This document shows, one piece after another, positions 50,688 through 61,959 of a stretch of 64,000 nt of DNA; the stretch's first letter is position 1, and each line of letters starts with the position of its first letter. The stretch is from Limnoperna fortunei (taxonomy: Eukaryota; Mollusca; Bivalvia; Mytilida; Modiolidae): positions 81,100,896 through 81,164,895 of the forward strand of contig OX104119.1 of the NCBI GenBank assembly GCA_944474755.1. Reading direction: 5' to 3'. Under the pieces are notes generated by a model. It saw only the letters and a list, made by a program, of their open reading frames with translations. It was not told the DNA's origin and searched no databases. A program made the translations under genes and the position numbers.

Positions 50688-51316
50688 TTAGTACTAAAAT
50701 TTTGGCCGCTAAATTACAAGTCATTCAACCGTAAAAATGAGGTCAAGGACAGGTGTCTTCAGATATGACCTTGACAATCAAACTTAGGTTAATTGTTAAT
50801 GCCATCGTCGGTCTCTCGCTGCCGCGTCTTTCGTTCACAGGCGAGACGATAAATCTGTAAGTGTGAGCAAAATATACATAAATACTATATTTCAAAGACT
50901 ATAATGTCAGAAAAAGAATATGTTTTGCACGGTTTTGAAGAAAGTCCGAAATCCACACCACCAGGCAATATAATGCACGTACATGCATTTTTCGGCTTTT
51001 GATTTCGTACATGATTCTGATGGAGATATTAACCAATTTCTGACCGATTTTTCATCGATAAATGTAAATTTATTTGTTTTCTCAGCAATGTTATATATAA
51101 TATGAATATAAGCGCTGCCTGAGAGCATCGTATATTTTATGGTTCATGACGTTACTACAAAGCACCCTAACAATGCCTATGCATTCCATTTTTGACGTCT
51201 TTCTATAAAGTGTTATTCATGTCACAAAAATGTCAAAAAAATACAGCGTTTCTAGATTGCCAAAACTTAGTCCGACATTTTTGTTGTTATTTAAAAATCA
51301 AATACTTCAATTATAT
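50688..51316. other. Spacer between two foldback elements
   Basis: No gene is supported. Short open frames on both strands here lack motifs. The interval ends with caattatat (51308-51316), the left copy of the next element's target duplication. Confidence 0.55.
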
Positions 51317-51403
51317 CATCCTCACAAGTCAGGGTTTCTGTGTCCACATGTGTCCACGAAACATTGACACATGTGGACAAAGAAACACTGACTTGTGAGG
51401 ATG
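51317..51403. mobile_element. 87-bp foldback MITE with perfect 9-bp target duplication
   Basis: The arms are 42 bases each (51317-51358 and 51362-51403) around a 3-base loop (aaa). The left arm begins catcctcacaagtcagggtt and continues tctgtgtccacatg. The right arm ends gacttgtgaggatg. Directly outside lie two identical copies of caattatat (51308-51316 and 51404-51412). Long inverted ends with a 9-bp duplication fit Mutator-like elements (target duplications of about 8-11 bp), but no transposase is present to confirm this. It is the same family as 50609-50687 and 61217-61693. Confidence 0.9.
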
Positions 51404-52490
51404 CAATTATATGGATGTCAAACTTATTTTGTCTATTTTCAAATAAATTTAAGTGCTCGTCTACAACATTTTCTTCTCAGCTACCATCTGAACAATCTCC
51501 ACGCAAAGGATTCTGGGTATCCTACGTCAACCACAATCATCGTCGCCACACTGGTTGACGCAGAATTTGATATGTTCAAATTCTCCAGATTTGCTTTAGA
51601 TTTATGTTCATTCTTATGAAATATAATTAATCTTGAACAAATAAAAATCAAATAGACCATTACCGATATTCAGAAAATTGTACGTTACCTCCACACGACT
51701 ATATTATTACCAGTGTTATTCAGTCTATCCATGTCCTTTTAAATTGGTGGTAGCAGGTTGTTTCAAATCATTATTTAAGTTTTTAATTTTTGTTAAGTTT
51801 GACTAATGTTGGATATTTGTGAACTTTCTAATAATTTGTGATTCATGGAAAAACGTTAGATATCAATAGCTTGAACAAGCTTTGAAGTTCTTTCATAAGC
51901 TGCGCTAAACCTTAGTTAAATGGAGAATCCACCTCTTTTACAAGATTAAAATAATAAATAACTACGCCGACTGATTCCCTTGAAGAAGAACAAAAATTTT
52001 CGTGAATAACTTATAAGTATCGTTTTTTTTTGTTTTGTGTAAATGTTGGAAAATAAATATGAAAAAAAGGTCGTCACTCTGTGATATCACCATGGAATGA
52101 AGCATCCTTCATACATGCATATCTGCATAAAAGGATCTATTTTTTGTATGACACGATGACACGCAGCATACTGGATAGGCTCAAAATTTCTAAATAAAAA
52201 AGTGCAACAACTATAGAAAAATTCAGTGGAAAGGAACATCTTCATGCACATCTGCATATATGTGAAAGGTACATTCTCTGCCCCTACCCAATACACCCCT
52301 TCTCTTAATTTATTGTATTATTTTCATATTAAAAATAAAAATATTGCACGCTGGACGATAAGCAAACATTCAATCAACCAATCTGCTAGTGTATCCAAAA
52401 ACTTATTCTGTCCAGGTCAGTAAAACTGAGAAAACTCAAAAGGAAGGGAACATCATATCTATAGTGAATGTTTAACATGATTTGTAGTCA
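51404..52490. other. Spacer, no gene supported
   Basis: Short open frames (for example 51395-51619 and 52226-52423) carry no recognisable domain. A near duplicate pair was noticed: gaatgaagcatccttcatac (52095) and the related ggaaaggaacatcttcatgc (52229), each followed by an atctgcata motif. Otherwise the sequence is AT-rich. Confidence 0.5.
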
Positions 52491-52959
52491 CCAGTGGCGG
52501 GTGCATCCAGAGAGGGGGGCGGAGTGGACGTTCGCCCTCCCCCCTTTTAAAAGGGAGAATAGAATAGAGAGTAAGTGAAAACATGAGGAAAGAAAGATAG
52601 AGTAAAGAAAGAGCGACATTAAGCGAGCGAGAGTGTGTTAAATCTACATTTGAGTATTGAGTATTGTATGTTCCTTCCTCGGGATCATTTCGCTTTATGT
52701 CATTTCGGACTTGTCTTCTCTTAAATGATACACATTTTGTAAATATTGAAGTTTTTGGTTTGTAATGATACACGCCAGAAAGTTGTAAAAAGGTTCAAAT
52801 TTGTAGTCCTGAACACCCTCTCAATTGCTTACAGCTCACCAGCTTAAGAGCAGCTTCGCTCCATAATCCCCCACCAGGTGGCTGTCCTGGACCCGCTGGG
52901 AACCTTAACCCTTTGCCAAATTTCGTCCCCCTAGCCCAATTTTCTGGATCCGCCCCTGG
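52491..52959. mobile_element. hAT-like MITE candidate
   Basis: Ends are inverted: ccagtggcgggtgcatccag at the left and ctggatccgcccctgg at the right, which reverse-complements to ccaggggcggatccag. Termini of the type cagnggcggatccag are common in animal hAT MITEs. The interior contains a palindromic patch (cctccccccttttaaaaggg) and purine-rich sequence. No matching 8-bp target duplication could be recognised, so the exact limits are uncertain. A 104-codon minus-strand frame inside (52459-52773) is treated as accidental. Confidence 0.5.
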
Positions 52960-54094
52960 TTACTGTGTGAACTCTAAAAGTATCATTCCACAGCGAGATA
53001 ATAACTCTTAAAAAAAAGAAATGTAGGTACTGAATATTGATAGCACGGTGTTATCATCAGTTGGCATTAACCATATAAACAGATTTGCAGATTTGCAGAG
53101 CTAATGTTTTAGATTCGGAATTTGTCAATAAAACATGTTCTTAGTCCTCTATCTGATCTAGCTCACACAGTTAACAGATATATAATCGTACATATATAAT
53201 AAGCTGAACTAAAATATCAAGCTAAATGGACAAGTACTCAACAGCAGGTCTGTCAAAATTGTATGACTTCAGTGGGGAGTAAAAGTCAAGCTGTTCTTGA
53301 TGCTGCTTTGACATGCTTTAACCCACTTACTTTGATAAGCCAGTTAAATCCATAGTACTTATTGCAATTCGTTTTTTTTTTGTTATTTCGCACTATTATG
53401 GTTTTGTGACTAAAACTAATGTTACGTTTTATTCAATTACTTATTCTTTTCGTTTTAATTGTTTATTTCCGCGTAAAGTTGTCTATCACTAAGTCTGTAA
53501 TATCATCTTGGTTACCATGGTGCCTGTTTCCTTACTAAGCAAGGCGACGTGACGCACTAATATCCCGTCTCTTGGAGACTTATATCCTGTCTCCACGTGA
53601 CTTGTATCTCTTCTCCTCGAAATCACGTCATTAGGCTGTAAATGCTTGACACTAGGTTTTTGTCACGTAGCTAGGATAAACCTGCTGTTCTAAGAACATT
53701 ATTGAAGTTAATGGAGTAAACGGGGGATGCTGAAATATAAAAAGTTCATGAAAAATTTCTCCGATACGAAATGAATATCCCCCTTGTAATAACTGTATAT
53801 CTTTTATATATCAATAATATAACAGTATACCAAAGCTGTGTGACAAGGGTAAAAATTGCAAGTTTATAATTTGACCTTCAAACAGTAAACACAAATAGTC
53901 AGTTTGTAATTTGTTCTGAAAAAAATCTGTCTTTCGTTAAATTGAAAATTAATAACGTGTTGATCTATCCGCCAGTCTGTTGCATTTTGTCCCTTATCCT
54001 TCGCCAATTTAAATTCTTTTGGTCCCCAAATCCTTTCTGTCATTTCATCTCAGCCTGGTTAAAACATGATTTGGCAGATACAAGGTAGTTAGTC
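52960..54094. other. Spacer, no gene supported
   Basis: AT-rich sequence without coding signal. It contains a small patch of a 22-bp minisatellite (53550-53618), annotated separately, and a run of ten T near 53370. Confidence 0.5.
53550..53618 (+). repeat. 22-bp minisatellite, about 3 degenerate units
   Basis: The units resemble acttgtatcctgtctccacgtg, for example tatatcctgtctccacgtga and cttgtatctcttctcctcg. The same repeat occurs in a longer patch at 56441-56600. Both are bordered by gaaatcacrtsat (53619 and 56413), so the two patches belong to one dispersed element. Confidence 0.65.
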
Positions 54095-54312
54095 ATCTAA
54101 TATTGATAATGAGCGTGTCAACATTGAGCTTGTGGGTTTGATGCTGACTTGGTGTCTTAATTGAAGTGTATTGCCAGTTTGCCTGACTAAGGTCTGGGGT
54201 TTTACGCGGGTCCTATGGCTTCCCTTCTCTCTCAATAATATTTGTCCGCCGCGAAACAGCTGAAAAATTGCTGAAAGTGGCGTTAAACCCCATGTAAACA
54301 AACACATATATA
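54095..54312 (+). mobile_element. SINE-like element (mollusc type)
   Basis: It contains a box-B-like segment ggtttgatgct (54135-54145), the body ttgccagtttgcctgacta and aggtctggggtttt, and the conserved tail ttgctgaaagtggcgttaaa followed by an A/T-rich end (gtaaacaaacacatatata). A second copy on the other strand at 60105-60262 aligns along the same blocks in the same order, confirming a dispersed element. The tail is of a kind I associate with SINEs of molluscs. The subfamily cannot be named from sequence alone. Limits are approximate. Confidence 0.68.
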
Positions 54313-56440
54313 TTTGTTAAACATCAGTAACATTAGAATGTTTATTAATTTTTCTTATAAAACCTAAGAAAAAATCCGCTTTATCAGAATTAGAATTATT
54401 AAGAATTATCTATCATATTGAAACTGATTTTGACGCCAAACTGCAGAAATAGTGTTGTAAGTTTATCTACAAAGACTCCTCATGTTGATTGATTTTGAGA
54501 AGAATATGGCCACGGTATGCAATACCGATTGGCCTAGAATTTCTTTTCCAATGAAACTACAGTCACATTTGTTTTCTAACTTGGTAAATACTATGACTGT
54601 GAGGTCTACTATGATACGGCACTTCCGGCGAAGGCGTGGATGTATTGTGCAATCTTTTTGTTTTCCATTTGCAGAAATTTTAAACATGTCTGAAACTAGG
54701 AGCGTGACAAGTGGTTTAGGTAGTTACTCACCTACAGATGTTATACAACGTCAACACACTATGGTTGTTAGTTCGAGTGTCACTTCTCTGTGTGTTTATT
54801 GTACTTTATTGAATATCCCCGCCCTATGATAAGACCATAGATAATTACTTAGTACACATCTCGTACAGTTTGGCCCCAGCAGACCAGGGCATTAGGTTGT
54901 TATTCTACTACATTAAAAAAAACTCCCCACAGAAAGTATCCATTCGAAGATAAAGCTTTTGTACTAGAATCTATTAAAAGATTATGTGTGGATCGTATAA
55001 TTATTATGCATTGTTTATAATTAGATTGATCATTTCCTTGATAGATTTGCCGACATGTAACCCCCCCCTTTACTCTGATAATTATACTGAATGTAGAAAG
55101 AAACGTCAAATTTTTGCTGTTCAGAATATTTTTCAACTATTTTTTTATCTGCAGAGTTCGGCTCAAGTGGCGGAGTAAAATGTGTATGTAACGGAAAGTA
55201 CGTGTAACATCAAAACGTCGGCAGCACAACTAATATTAACGTAATACAGGTTGTATAACAAATGTTAATGTAAATAATGATAATTTTGAAAAAAAACTAA
55301 AAGCCACCACAAATATTACTATAAGCACTGCTTACAACACTAAAACCACCACATGTCCAAATATATTATTGTAAGTAACACAACTGGACTCCATAATATA
55401 GCTAAATATTTGTTGTAATTTACGATAAACTCCATTCCAACAAACAGATTAGGGTGGATCTATTAGATTTTATGTTCGGGGGGGTGGGTTCCGCCCTCTT
55501 AGGGATCTCTTTAATTCTAAACAATTACATATTTATTGTGAAGGTTTCAAAAGCTCTTGTACAGTGTGTAAATCCTTTTGGAAATCCTCAAAACGTAAAT
55601 CGATTTGGCACTTTTACCTCCACCACGCTCCGCCCGAATCCACCATTTAATATTACTGTATTCACGACATATATTACCACATTTATTAAATGTATCCCTC
55701 CACGAGACAGTTTTATATATTTAGCAAGTTTACTGCTTATATAGAGAGTGTGAATCATTAATCCGACATCTGCCAAGTTTTCTCCAGTCTTCATGTTTAG
55801 TTAGGTCTCCCTGTTACAGCAGCAGGTTCTTGTGTTGTTTTACGCGATACAAAAGATTGATTGAATGATTTCTTAATGTCCAGCGATCAATATTTCAGCT
55901 GTATTCGGGACAAGGACAAGTTTACAAACAATAAATTTACAACTAACGGGAACACAATTTTAACAGCCACTAGACAAATTATGAAGTGTTGCGGGACGAC
56001 TGTTTTAACCTTTTGTAGCGCTGCAAAGGGTTTACACTTTTCCGAATCTACTTAAAGGGGTCTTTATCGTGCATAGGATCATGAAACTATACAAACACTT
56101 GATCCATTATGTTTTGCGGGCATTGTATCATGACAATTCCTCCAACAATATCCACCTGTGGGGGCGCGCTGGCTAGTTCTGTTGGTCCATCAATGGAACC
56201 ATCTCTGTATGGTCCCAGCGATAACAGGCAGTCGTCAGCAAATAAAAGTGCATTCCAAGACACCTAATCTAGTTAGTCATCAATGAAGGCTTAAAATAGC
56301 AACGGACCCTGTTCCTTGAGAGATGCCAGAGACTACATTGTATTTCGACCATCATGTTTTATTCAATATAGTTACTGTTTTGCCATATTCAATTATCGTA
56401 TAATGCCTCCTTGAAATCACATGATACTTTTTTTGGTTAC
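54313..56440. other. Spacer, no gene firmly supported
   Basis: Several short open frames occur (54482-54829, 55454-55744 and others) with no recognised domain. A possible first-exon-like segment, tttccatttgcag followed by aaacatgtctgaaac (ATG at 54686), has a plausible acceptor but only weak donor choices. C and G runs lie at 55060 and 55478. Confidence 0.45.
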
Positions 56441-56600
56441 CCGTCGCCTTGTGACTTGTAACCGTCTCCACGGACTTGTATCCTGTCTCCATATGACTGG
56501 TGTCCCATCTCCATGTGACTTGTATCCTGTCTCCATGTGTCTTGTGTCCCGTTTCCATGTGACTTGTATCCATCACTACATGACTTGTATCCATCCTCCT
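56441..56600 (+). repeat. 22-bp minisatellite, about 7 degenerate units
   Basis: The repeating motif is ctccatgtgacttgtatcc with tgt, seen as ctccacggacttgtatcc, ctccatatgactggtgtccc, ctccatgtgacttgtatcc, ctccatgtgtcttgtgtccc and ttccatgtgacttgtatcc. Copies are diverged. It is related to 53550-53618. Confidence 0.82.
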
Positions 56601-57977
56601 GTCAAATTTTCAGCTATATCTTACTGCAAGCTTTTATACGGAGAGCTATAGTACCGAAGAAAACCCCAGATTTGGTAGAATATTGGATAATGTATTTATG
56701 AGTTAAGTCTAAGGAATTATTATTAATTAAAAATGAAAATGAACGATTTCGAATAGAAAGCATTAACAATTTTCACCCTAACGGCTTTCCTTAGAAGGTT
56801 ATATATTAAGCTTTCTGCGTCGTCTGGTATGGGTTGTCCATAAAAAAGTATATTATACAATTATACAAATCATAATCTAAAATTTACATCTATTTAAGCA
56901 CTAATTGTGTGGAGTTTTTGTATTCATGAATACTTTATGTCATCTAATAAGTCAGAAAATAAAATATTGTGCACATATAACCCCGCTTTGTCCCTCATTC
57001 TCGTGAAAAGCCTGACGTCAGTGAACACAACTCTATATTGTTCGCAGTTTGTTTCAAGTAAGTGTACAGTTCAGATGTGTTTTTTTATGTTAATGAAATT
57101 TTTTGTTAGATTTAAATTATTTTGATAAGTTTTAAGCATTTTAATGGTAGGGTGTATTCGATTTGTTGCTCGCGTTTCGCGTTTTTCTTTTTAAACGTTT
57201 TTGAGCATTTTGATTGATTGATATGTAAAATGGTGGATGTTTGGTGGACGGCCTGCTGACGTTTGGTGGATGTTTGTGGACCTTCGAGACGTTGCTTGAT
57301 TGGAGAATTTGTTGGTTTAGAGTTGGCAACATGGTGTTGTTAATAAAGTTTCTATGGTAACATTGTGCACGAACTTGGATGACATGGTAACATTAGAATA
57401 ACTTACATTTGCCCATCCGACCAAAAACCTACACTGACTAACATCAAAGAATTTGTCAGTATGCCAAAGTGTGTTCCATAACTAAATAAAAAATGACAGA
57501 ATATTACCCCACTCCCATTTTTATTAAAAATAAACAGAAGTTAATAATCACCAAATTGTTCCATATGGCAATGTTTGATTAATGTATGAAATAGTTGTCA
57601 ATATTTCAGCTATTTTCATTGACTGACTGGATTTCCTTTATGTATTTTTGTTAATATCTGTGCAATGACAGCTGGCATCAATATTTAAAAGAACTGTTAC
57701 ATCAAAACCAAAGATGTATTTTGGCTGTACACAATTAGTAATATTTTTTGAGTTGCACCCATGGTACAAAACATAACCTATAAATCAGTTATACTTATCC
57801 CAGTACAAAATAAATTTGTACAAAAAAAAATGCTTTTGATACAAAAAAAAACACATGTCTTTACAAAATCGGAACCTGCTTTAAAGAAAAGTAAATCTGT
57901 AGCTAACTTTTTGTGTGTATTTGCATGCATATATGTATACTGTCTATATATTGAATAGGAACCATTATATATTTCAG
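56601..57977. other. Spacer, possibly 5' region or intron of the downstream gene
   Basis: No coding exon is supported. A perfect CRE-type palindrome lies at 57013-57020 and a consensus donor-like gtaagt at 57058-57063. A weak gtggac/gtttggtggatg periodicity is visible around 57235-57280. Open frames here are short and motif-free. Confidence 0.45.
57013..57020. promoter_or_regulatory. Perfect CRE palindrome (tgacgtca)
   Basis: The 8-base cAMP-response-element palindrome sits about 38 bases before a consensus splice donor (gtaagt at 57058) and after an AT-rich segment with catataacccc. It could mark a promoter and non-coding first exon of the candidate gene that follows, or occur by chance. 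Confidence 0.25.
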
Positions 57978-58028
57978 ATTTGCTGACATAACTATAACGA
58001 TTGACCACAGAACAATAACGATGGCACC
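57978..58028 (+). CDS. Candidate 51-bp internal exon of an unrecognised gene
   Basis: The segment is preceded by atatatttcag (acceptor AG at 57976-57977) and followed by the consensus donor gtaagt (58029-58034). Only one frame is open across it. It begins with one base completing a codon and ends with two bases of the next, so it is a symmetric phase 2 exon. It reads FADITITIDHRTITMA plus the first two bases (cc) of the next codon. The terminal exon at 62541 also begins with one base completing a codon; joined, they would read ...ITMAP-NRERIYIDNE..., which keeps the frame. Both halves share an I-D type pattern (TIDH, YIDN). The short length leaves room for chance. No transcript evidence is available. 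Confidence 0.38.
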
Positions 58029-60104
58029 GTAAGTACTTCTTAATTATTTTCAACTGACATTTCCCTAGTTGTGGTAAACAAGATTTATCTCCCATTTGCA
58101 GAGTTATCTGTTCTTAACCTGCTGTGGATAAAAAGTAGTTTTTCTGCAATATTTTTGTATTCACATATAGCAGAGCATCTGGTTAAATTTATTATGATAT
58201 GCCAACTATTTCTGCAGTGTAATTTAGTTGTACTGGAACAGACAGTCCTCAGAAATTATTTAGAAAAAATAAAAACATGATTTTTCCCCATTTGTTCAAT
58301 ACCCGATACCTTCTGTTATGAAAGACAACTCTTGTAAAATTTGTTTCCCTTTGAATACCATGGACAAAGATTCTTTCTGTTGTATCATGACAGTTTTATT
58401 ACCTGAGGCAGAGACAAAGCAAATCAAATTAGTTGGGAAGTTAGTTTCAAAATTTAAAATAAACATGTGAAATAATACAAGGACTGAAGAGTTTGGCAAG
58501 ATTCTTCATAACAAATCGGTTTTCTTTAATTTTGGTAACAAAATTGATTGTATTTTTTGGGGAAAAAATATCTGAACAAGAAATCCTTCAGAGGTGTTTA
58601 CTATCCAGAAACTTGTATATTTATCCCAAACTTAAGTCTAACATTATGCATGACTGATTCAGTCCGACACCTTTCTGTTTTTGTTCCAAATATTTATTTT
58701 TCCCCAGTTTTTTTCAAATGCTTTGCATTATAACATATTGATATGTAACTCAGTAAAATGTGTTCATGAATATTAAAAACAATGCAATATGGCGGGGTAT
58801 CATTTAATATCCCATTAAATGCCCTACTTTTTGTGTGCAATGGGAGACACCTGGATAAAAATTCTACTAAACATTCCTTATTTGTCCACAAGAGAAGAAG
58901 TCATAATAAAAAATGAATAAAACTGTATGTATTGATAGACACGAAAGTAACTTTAATGCAATAATTGACTATGCCTAAGAACACTGAAGACAAAATCAGT
59001 AACTGCTTTATTTAATAATAACAAGAGGTTGACTTGCTGCTGTTAACAAGTGATAATTAAAATGATTAAGCATCATACTTTGCATACATATTTCTGTATT
59101 AATTTCATGACAATAAACATTTCATTTCCAAGTTTTTAACCAATTCATCTACAATGTTTAGAAATTTGAAATATTCCTTAATAAAGACCTGATCTGTTGA
59201 AATTGATCTGTAATAATGTCCTGTAAGCACTATTACTTCTTTTTCATCAATATAGAAATGTTTATATCAATATCTTAGACAAGTTAAAAAAAATCTTACC
59301 AACTGATCAATTTTGTTGAAGTTGTAGAAGTTAAATGCACTATAGAATTGTACATTTTTTTGAAAAATTAAAAAAAAAAAAATTAATATAGCACTCTTTC
59401 ACTTACAATTCTGATAAGATTTTTACAAATTTAAATCAAATGTTTAACAATTTGAATCTAGTATTGTTTTTGTACAAGAGTTATGTCCCTTGAAAATATT
59501 AATTTTCTTCACGCTAGATTTTTTAATGAAATTTTGTCAATGATTTATATAAACAATATTGTAGGAATTAGTTAAAAAACCAGAACCACTAAAGTTATAT
59601 ACTTATGCCTATTTACCTTTGAATTTTAAAATTTGAAATATAACCAGATTTACCTTACCAAGATAACATTACACGCTTAAACATGGGGCATTTGAAAGGA
59701 ATACTGAGCTTATGTTTAATGGGCTGTAATTAGCTTCTAATAGAGTCCATTGTCATCATACCCTTATGAATGTGACCAATAGGTACCTTACTTTACAATA
59801 ATTAAGACACCAGCATACCAGACAGAATATTAACAGGGTAATATGTTATATATTAAAGTTTATGGTCGAGATAACAAAATTATCAGTCATTCAGCCCTGG
59901 AATCGCTGTTCATGAAAATCACCCAAAGTTTACATTCATGTCATTTAGTTTTCTATTTCTGCCCAAACATGTCAAAGATTCACCAAATATTTGAACGTGG
60001 TGAATTATTACTTGGAAAACCAATTTCTAGACTAAAGGTTTTTTTGAATGAACATATATTCCAGTTCAGTATCTATAAGGGTTGAAATTGTTGTTAGTAT
60101 TAAG

Positions 60105-60262
60105 ATTTGAATTTGATTTGAATGTTGTTTTAATGCCACTTTCAGCAATTTTTTCGCTATATCATGACGTCCAATTTTTATTGGGGTAGAAAGCCTGAGT
60201 ATTCTGAGAAAACCCCCGACCTGTGGTAGGAAAACTGGCAATCCTAGTCTTCAGGGAATAGG
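60105..60262 (-). mobile_element. SINE-like element, second copy, minus strand
   Basis: Read on the minus strand it carries ttgccagttttcctaccac, aggtcgggggttttctc, aggctttctaccccaataaa and the tail ttgctgaaagtggcatta, in the same order as the plus-strand copy at 54095-54312. The tail lies at about 60131-60155. The head region beyond about 60250 is not clearly defined, so the copy is probably 5'-truncated. Limits are approximate. Confidence 0.66.
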
Positions 60263-61171
60263 CATTCAGTACAATAAAAAATTATACTGCCCTTAACTAA
60301 GTGTGTCAGGTAGATTATCAAATGAAGAAAAAATTATCTCCCCAGACTTCATCTTGGATGATAATTTTGTCTTTATGTGATAATCTTCTAAACATCCTCA
60401 TTCAAGGGCAGTATGATTACATTATTATTTTATTAAGACATTTATATATTTTGCTTTTTATATATAAATGTATATCACTTCTATTGAAAATTAACAAGTT
60501 CACTAAGGGAGGTAAATGTATGTACAAAAAAGGGAGATAATTTAATATAAACACTACACTGAACATTGTCATTTTCTAGAAATGTGGAAAAAAGTTGTGT
60601 ACCCTATAATTTCTGTCCTATTTTGTTAAGTTTGGATAAAAAAATACAGGCTAATAAAACAAATTTCTACCATTTAGTTTTAGTGCTATTTCAATAATGA
60701 CAATTTTCCCCAATACAATCCATGTAAAAATTGGTGAACCCATAGTATAAATTATCAAGATTTGCCAGCTTTGATGATATGTGACCCCTTTCTTTTCTGG
60801 CAAGAAATCATAAAATGTGCACCAATGTATTTTTGATGGATAACAACATTAAGAATCATTGATAGCTGTGTTTTATTGGAACCATAACCATATTTGATAA
60901 TATAAATAGGTAATATAAATAACAAATTACCAGTCAACTCTATTGACACTAAAACTGATGATTAAATCCTTTAAATACACATACACACTCATGATCAATA
61001 AATAATAAATAATAAAGTAATACAAAACATGCAGTATAAATTTCGTTAGGCGAGTTTATTGGACACATTTAAAAGGAAAATTGTATGTAGTAATCTAACG
61101 ACAGAATAAAAGATAATTTAAATGGCATTATTCTTAGAAAGTTGTACCACATTCATCAACAGTGACTTGTT

Positions 61172-61198
61172 AGGGCGCCACTTAGTGGCAGACGCCCT
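61172..61198. repeat. Small hairpin beside the 477-bp MITE
   Basis: Outer arms agggcg/cgccct enclose a perfect inner pair gccac-tta-gtggc. It is followed by ctgtgaggacaaagtcagtg, which resembles the sequence at the right end of the neighbouring element (17 of 20 bases). Confidence 0.5.
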
Positions 61199-61216
61199 GT
61201 GAGGACAAAGTCAGTG

Positions 61217-61693
61217 CATCCTCACAAGTCAGGGTTTCTGTGTCCATATGTGTCCCCGAAACCCTGACAAACTTAGCTAGGAAATTCCCGGGCTAGAAGA
61301 TTTTCGTATGACGTCAATCCTTCAAAATATCAACTAATGAAATTGCTTGATAGAAGCAAGTGTTTGGCAGTAGTCATTCTTCCCATTCTTGAGTGTGAAG
61401 AAAACGCAAACGAAACTAATAAATGACGCGTTAATAACAAACTATTAACACTACTGTACAAAATAAACTGATTTTCACATGGTCTATGCAACACATCCGT
61501 TTTGTTTATTTACAGTCGACATCGGGATATACCCCTAACCAAGTCGTGAATGAAAGCGAGCTTTTGATTGGCTACATCAAGGTATGATGTAGCCAATCAA
61601 AATAGTGACTTCTAGCCCGGGAATTTCCTAGCTATGTTTGTCAGGGTTTCGTGGGGACAAATGTGGACTCAGAAAGCCTGACCTGTGAGGATG
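61217..61693. mobile_element. 477-bp foldback MITE, 9-bp target duplication
   Basis: Terminal inverted repeats are about 83-85 bp (61217-61299 and 61609-61693), starting catcctcacaagtcagggtt and running to attcccgggctagaag. Flanks aagtcagtg (61208-61216) and aggtcagtg (61694-61702) match at 8 of 9 positions. The outer 40 bases are the same as those of the elements at 50609 and 51317, while the inner part (gacaaacttagctaggaaat) is unique to this longer form. The centre holds an 18-bp hairpin and a tgacgtca palindrome (61309-61316). No coding capacity is seen. It is a non-autonomous, probably Mutator-like, element inside the presumed intron. Confidence 0.85.
61562..61602. repeat. Perfect 18-bp hairpin inside the MITE
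   Basis: The arms ttttgattggctacatca and tgatgtagccaatcaaaa are perfect complements around the loop aggta. Each arm contains an attgg/ccaat box. Confidence 0.93.
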
Positions 61694-61959
61694 AGGTCAG
61701 TGGTGCCATCTCATTTATATCTAGTTTTGGGTTTGGTTTATATATATATATATAAACACGGTATTTAATGTATTAAAGCTCATAACAAGCAGAACTAAAA
61801 AAAAACAAATATGGAAAACTTTTGTCGGAAACACCTTAGGCGACCATACATGTGAGTTCAGTGTCATTGTATGTGTTGCACAATATTTAAATTTTTAGCA
61901 TCAATGTAAAAACATTTTACTTTAAACTATAATCATGTAATTTTATTTGGTTTTGTCTC

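Noticed and set aside
52459..52773. A 104-codon minus-strand frame
   Set aside because: It lies within the hAT-like MITE candidate and shows no protein family features.
54482..54829. A 115-codon plus-strand frame, and an exon-like start (ATG 54686) after tttccatttgcag
   Set aside because: No domain was recognised. The donor candidates are weak and give phase 1, which does not fit the phase-2 exon at 57978. Kept only as a note.
58082..58160. An exon candidate after ctcccatttgcag
   Set aside because: The acceptor is acceptable, but no good donor or conserved reading frame follows. It also lies only about 65 bases after the donor of the 57978 exon, which is a short intron.
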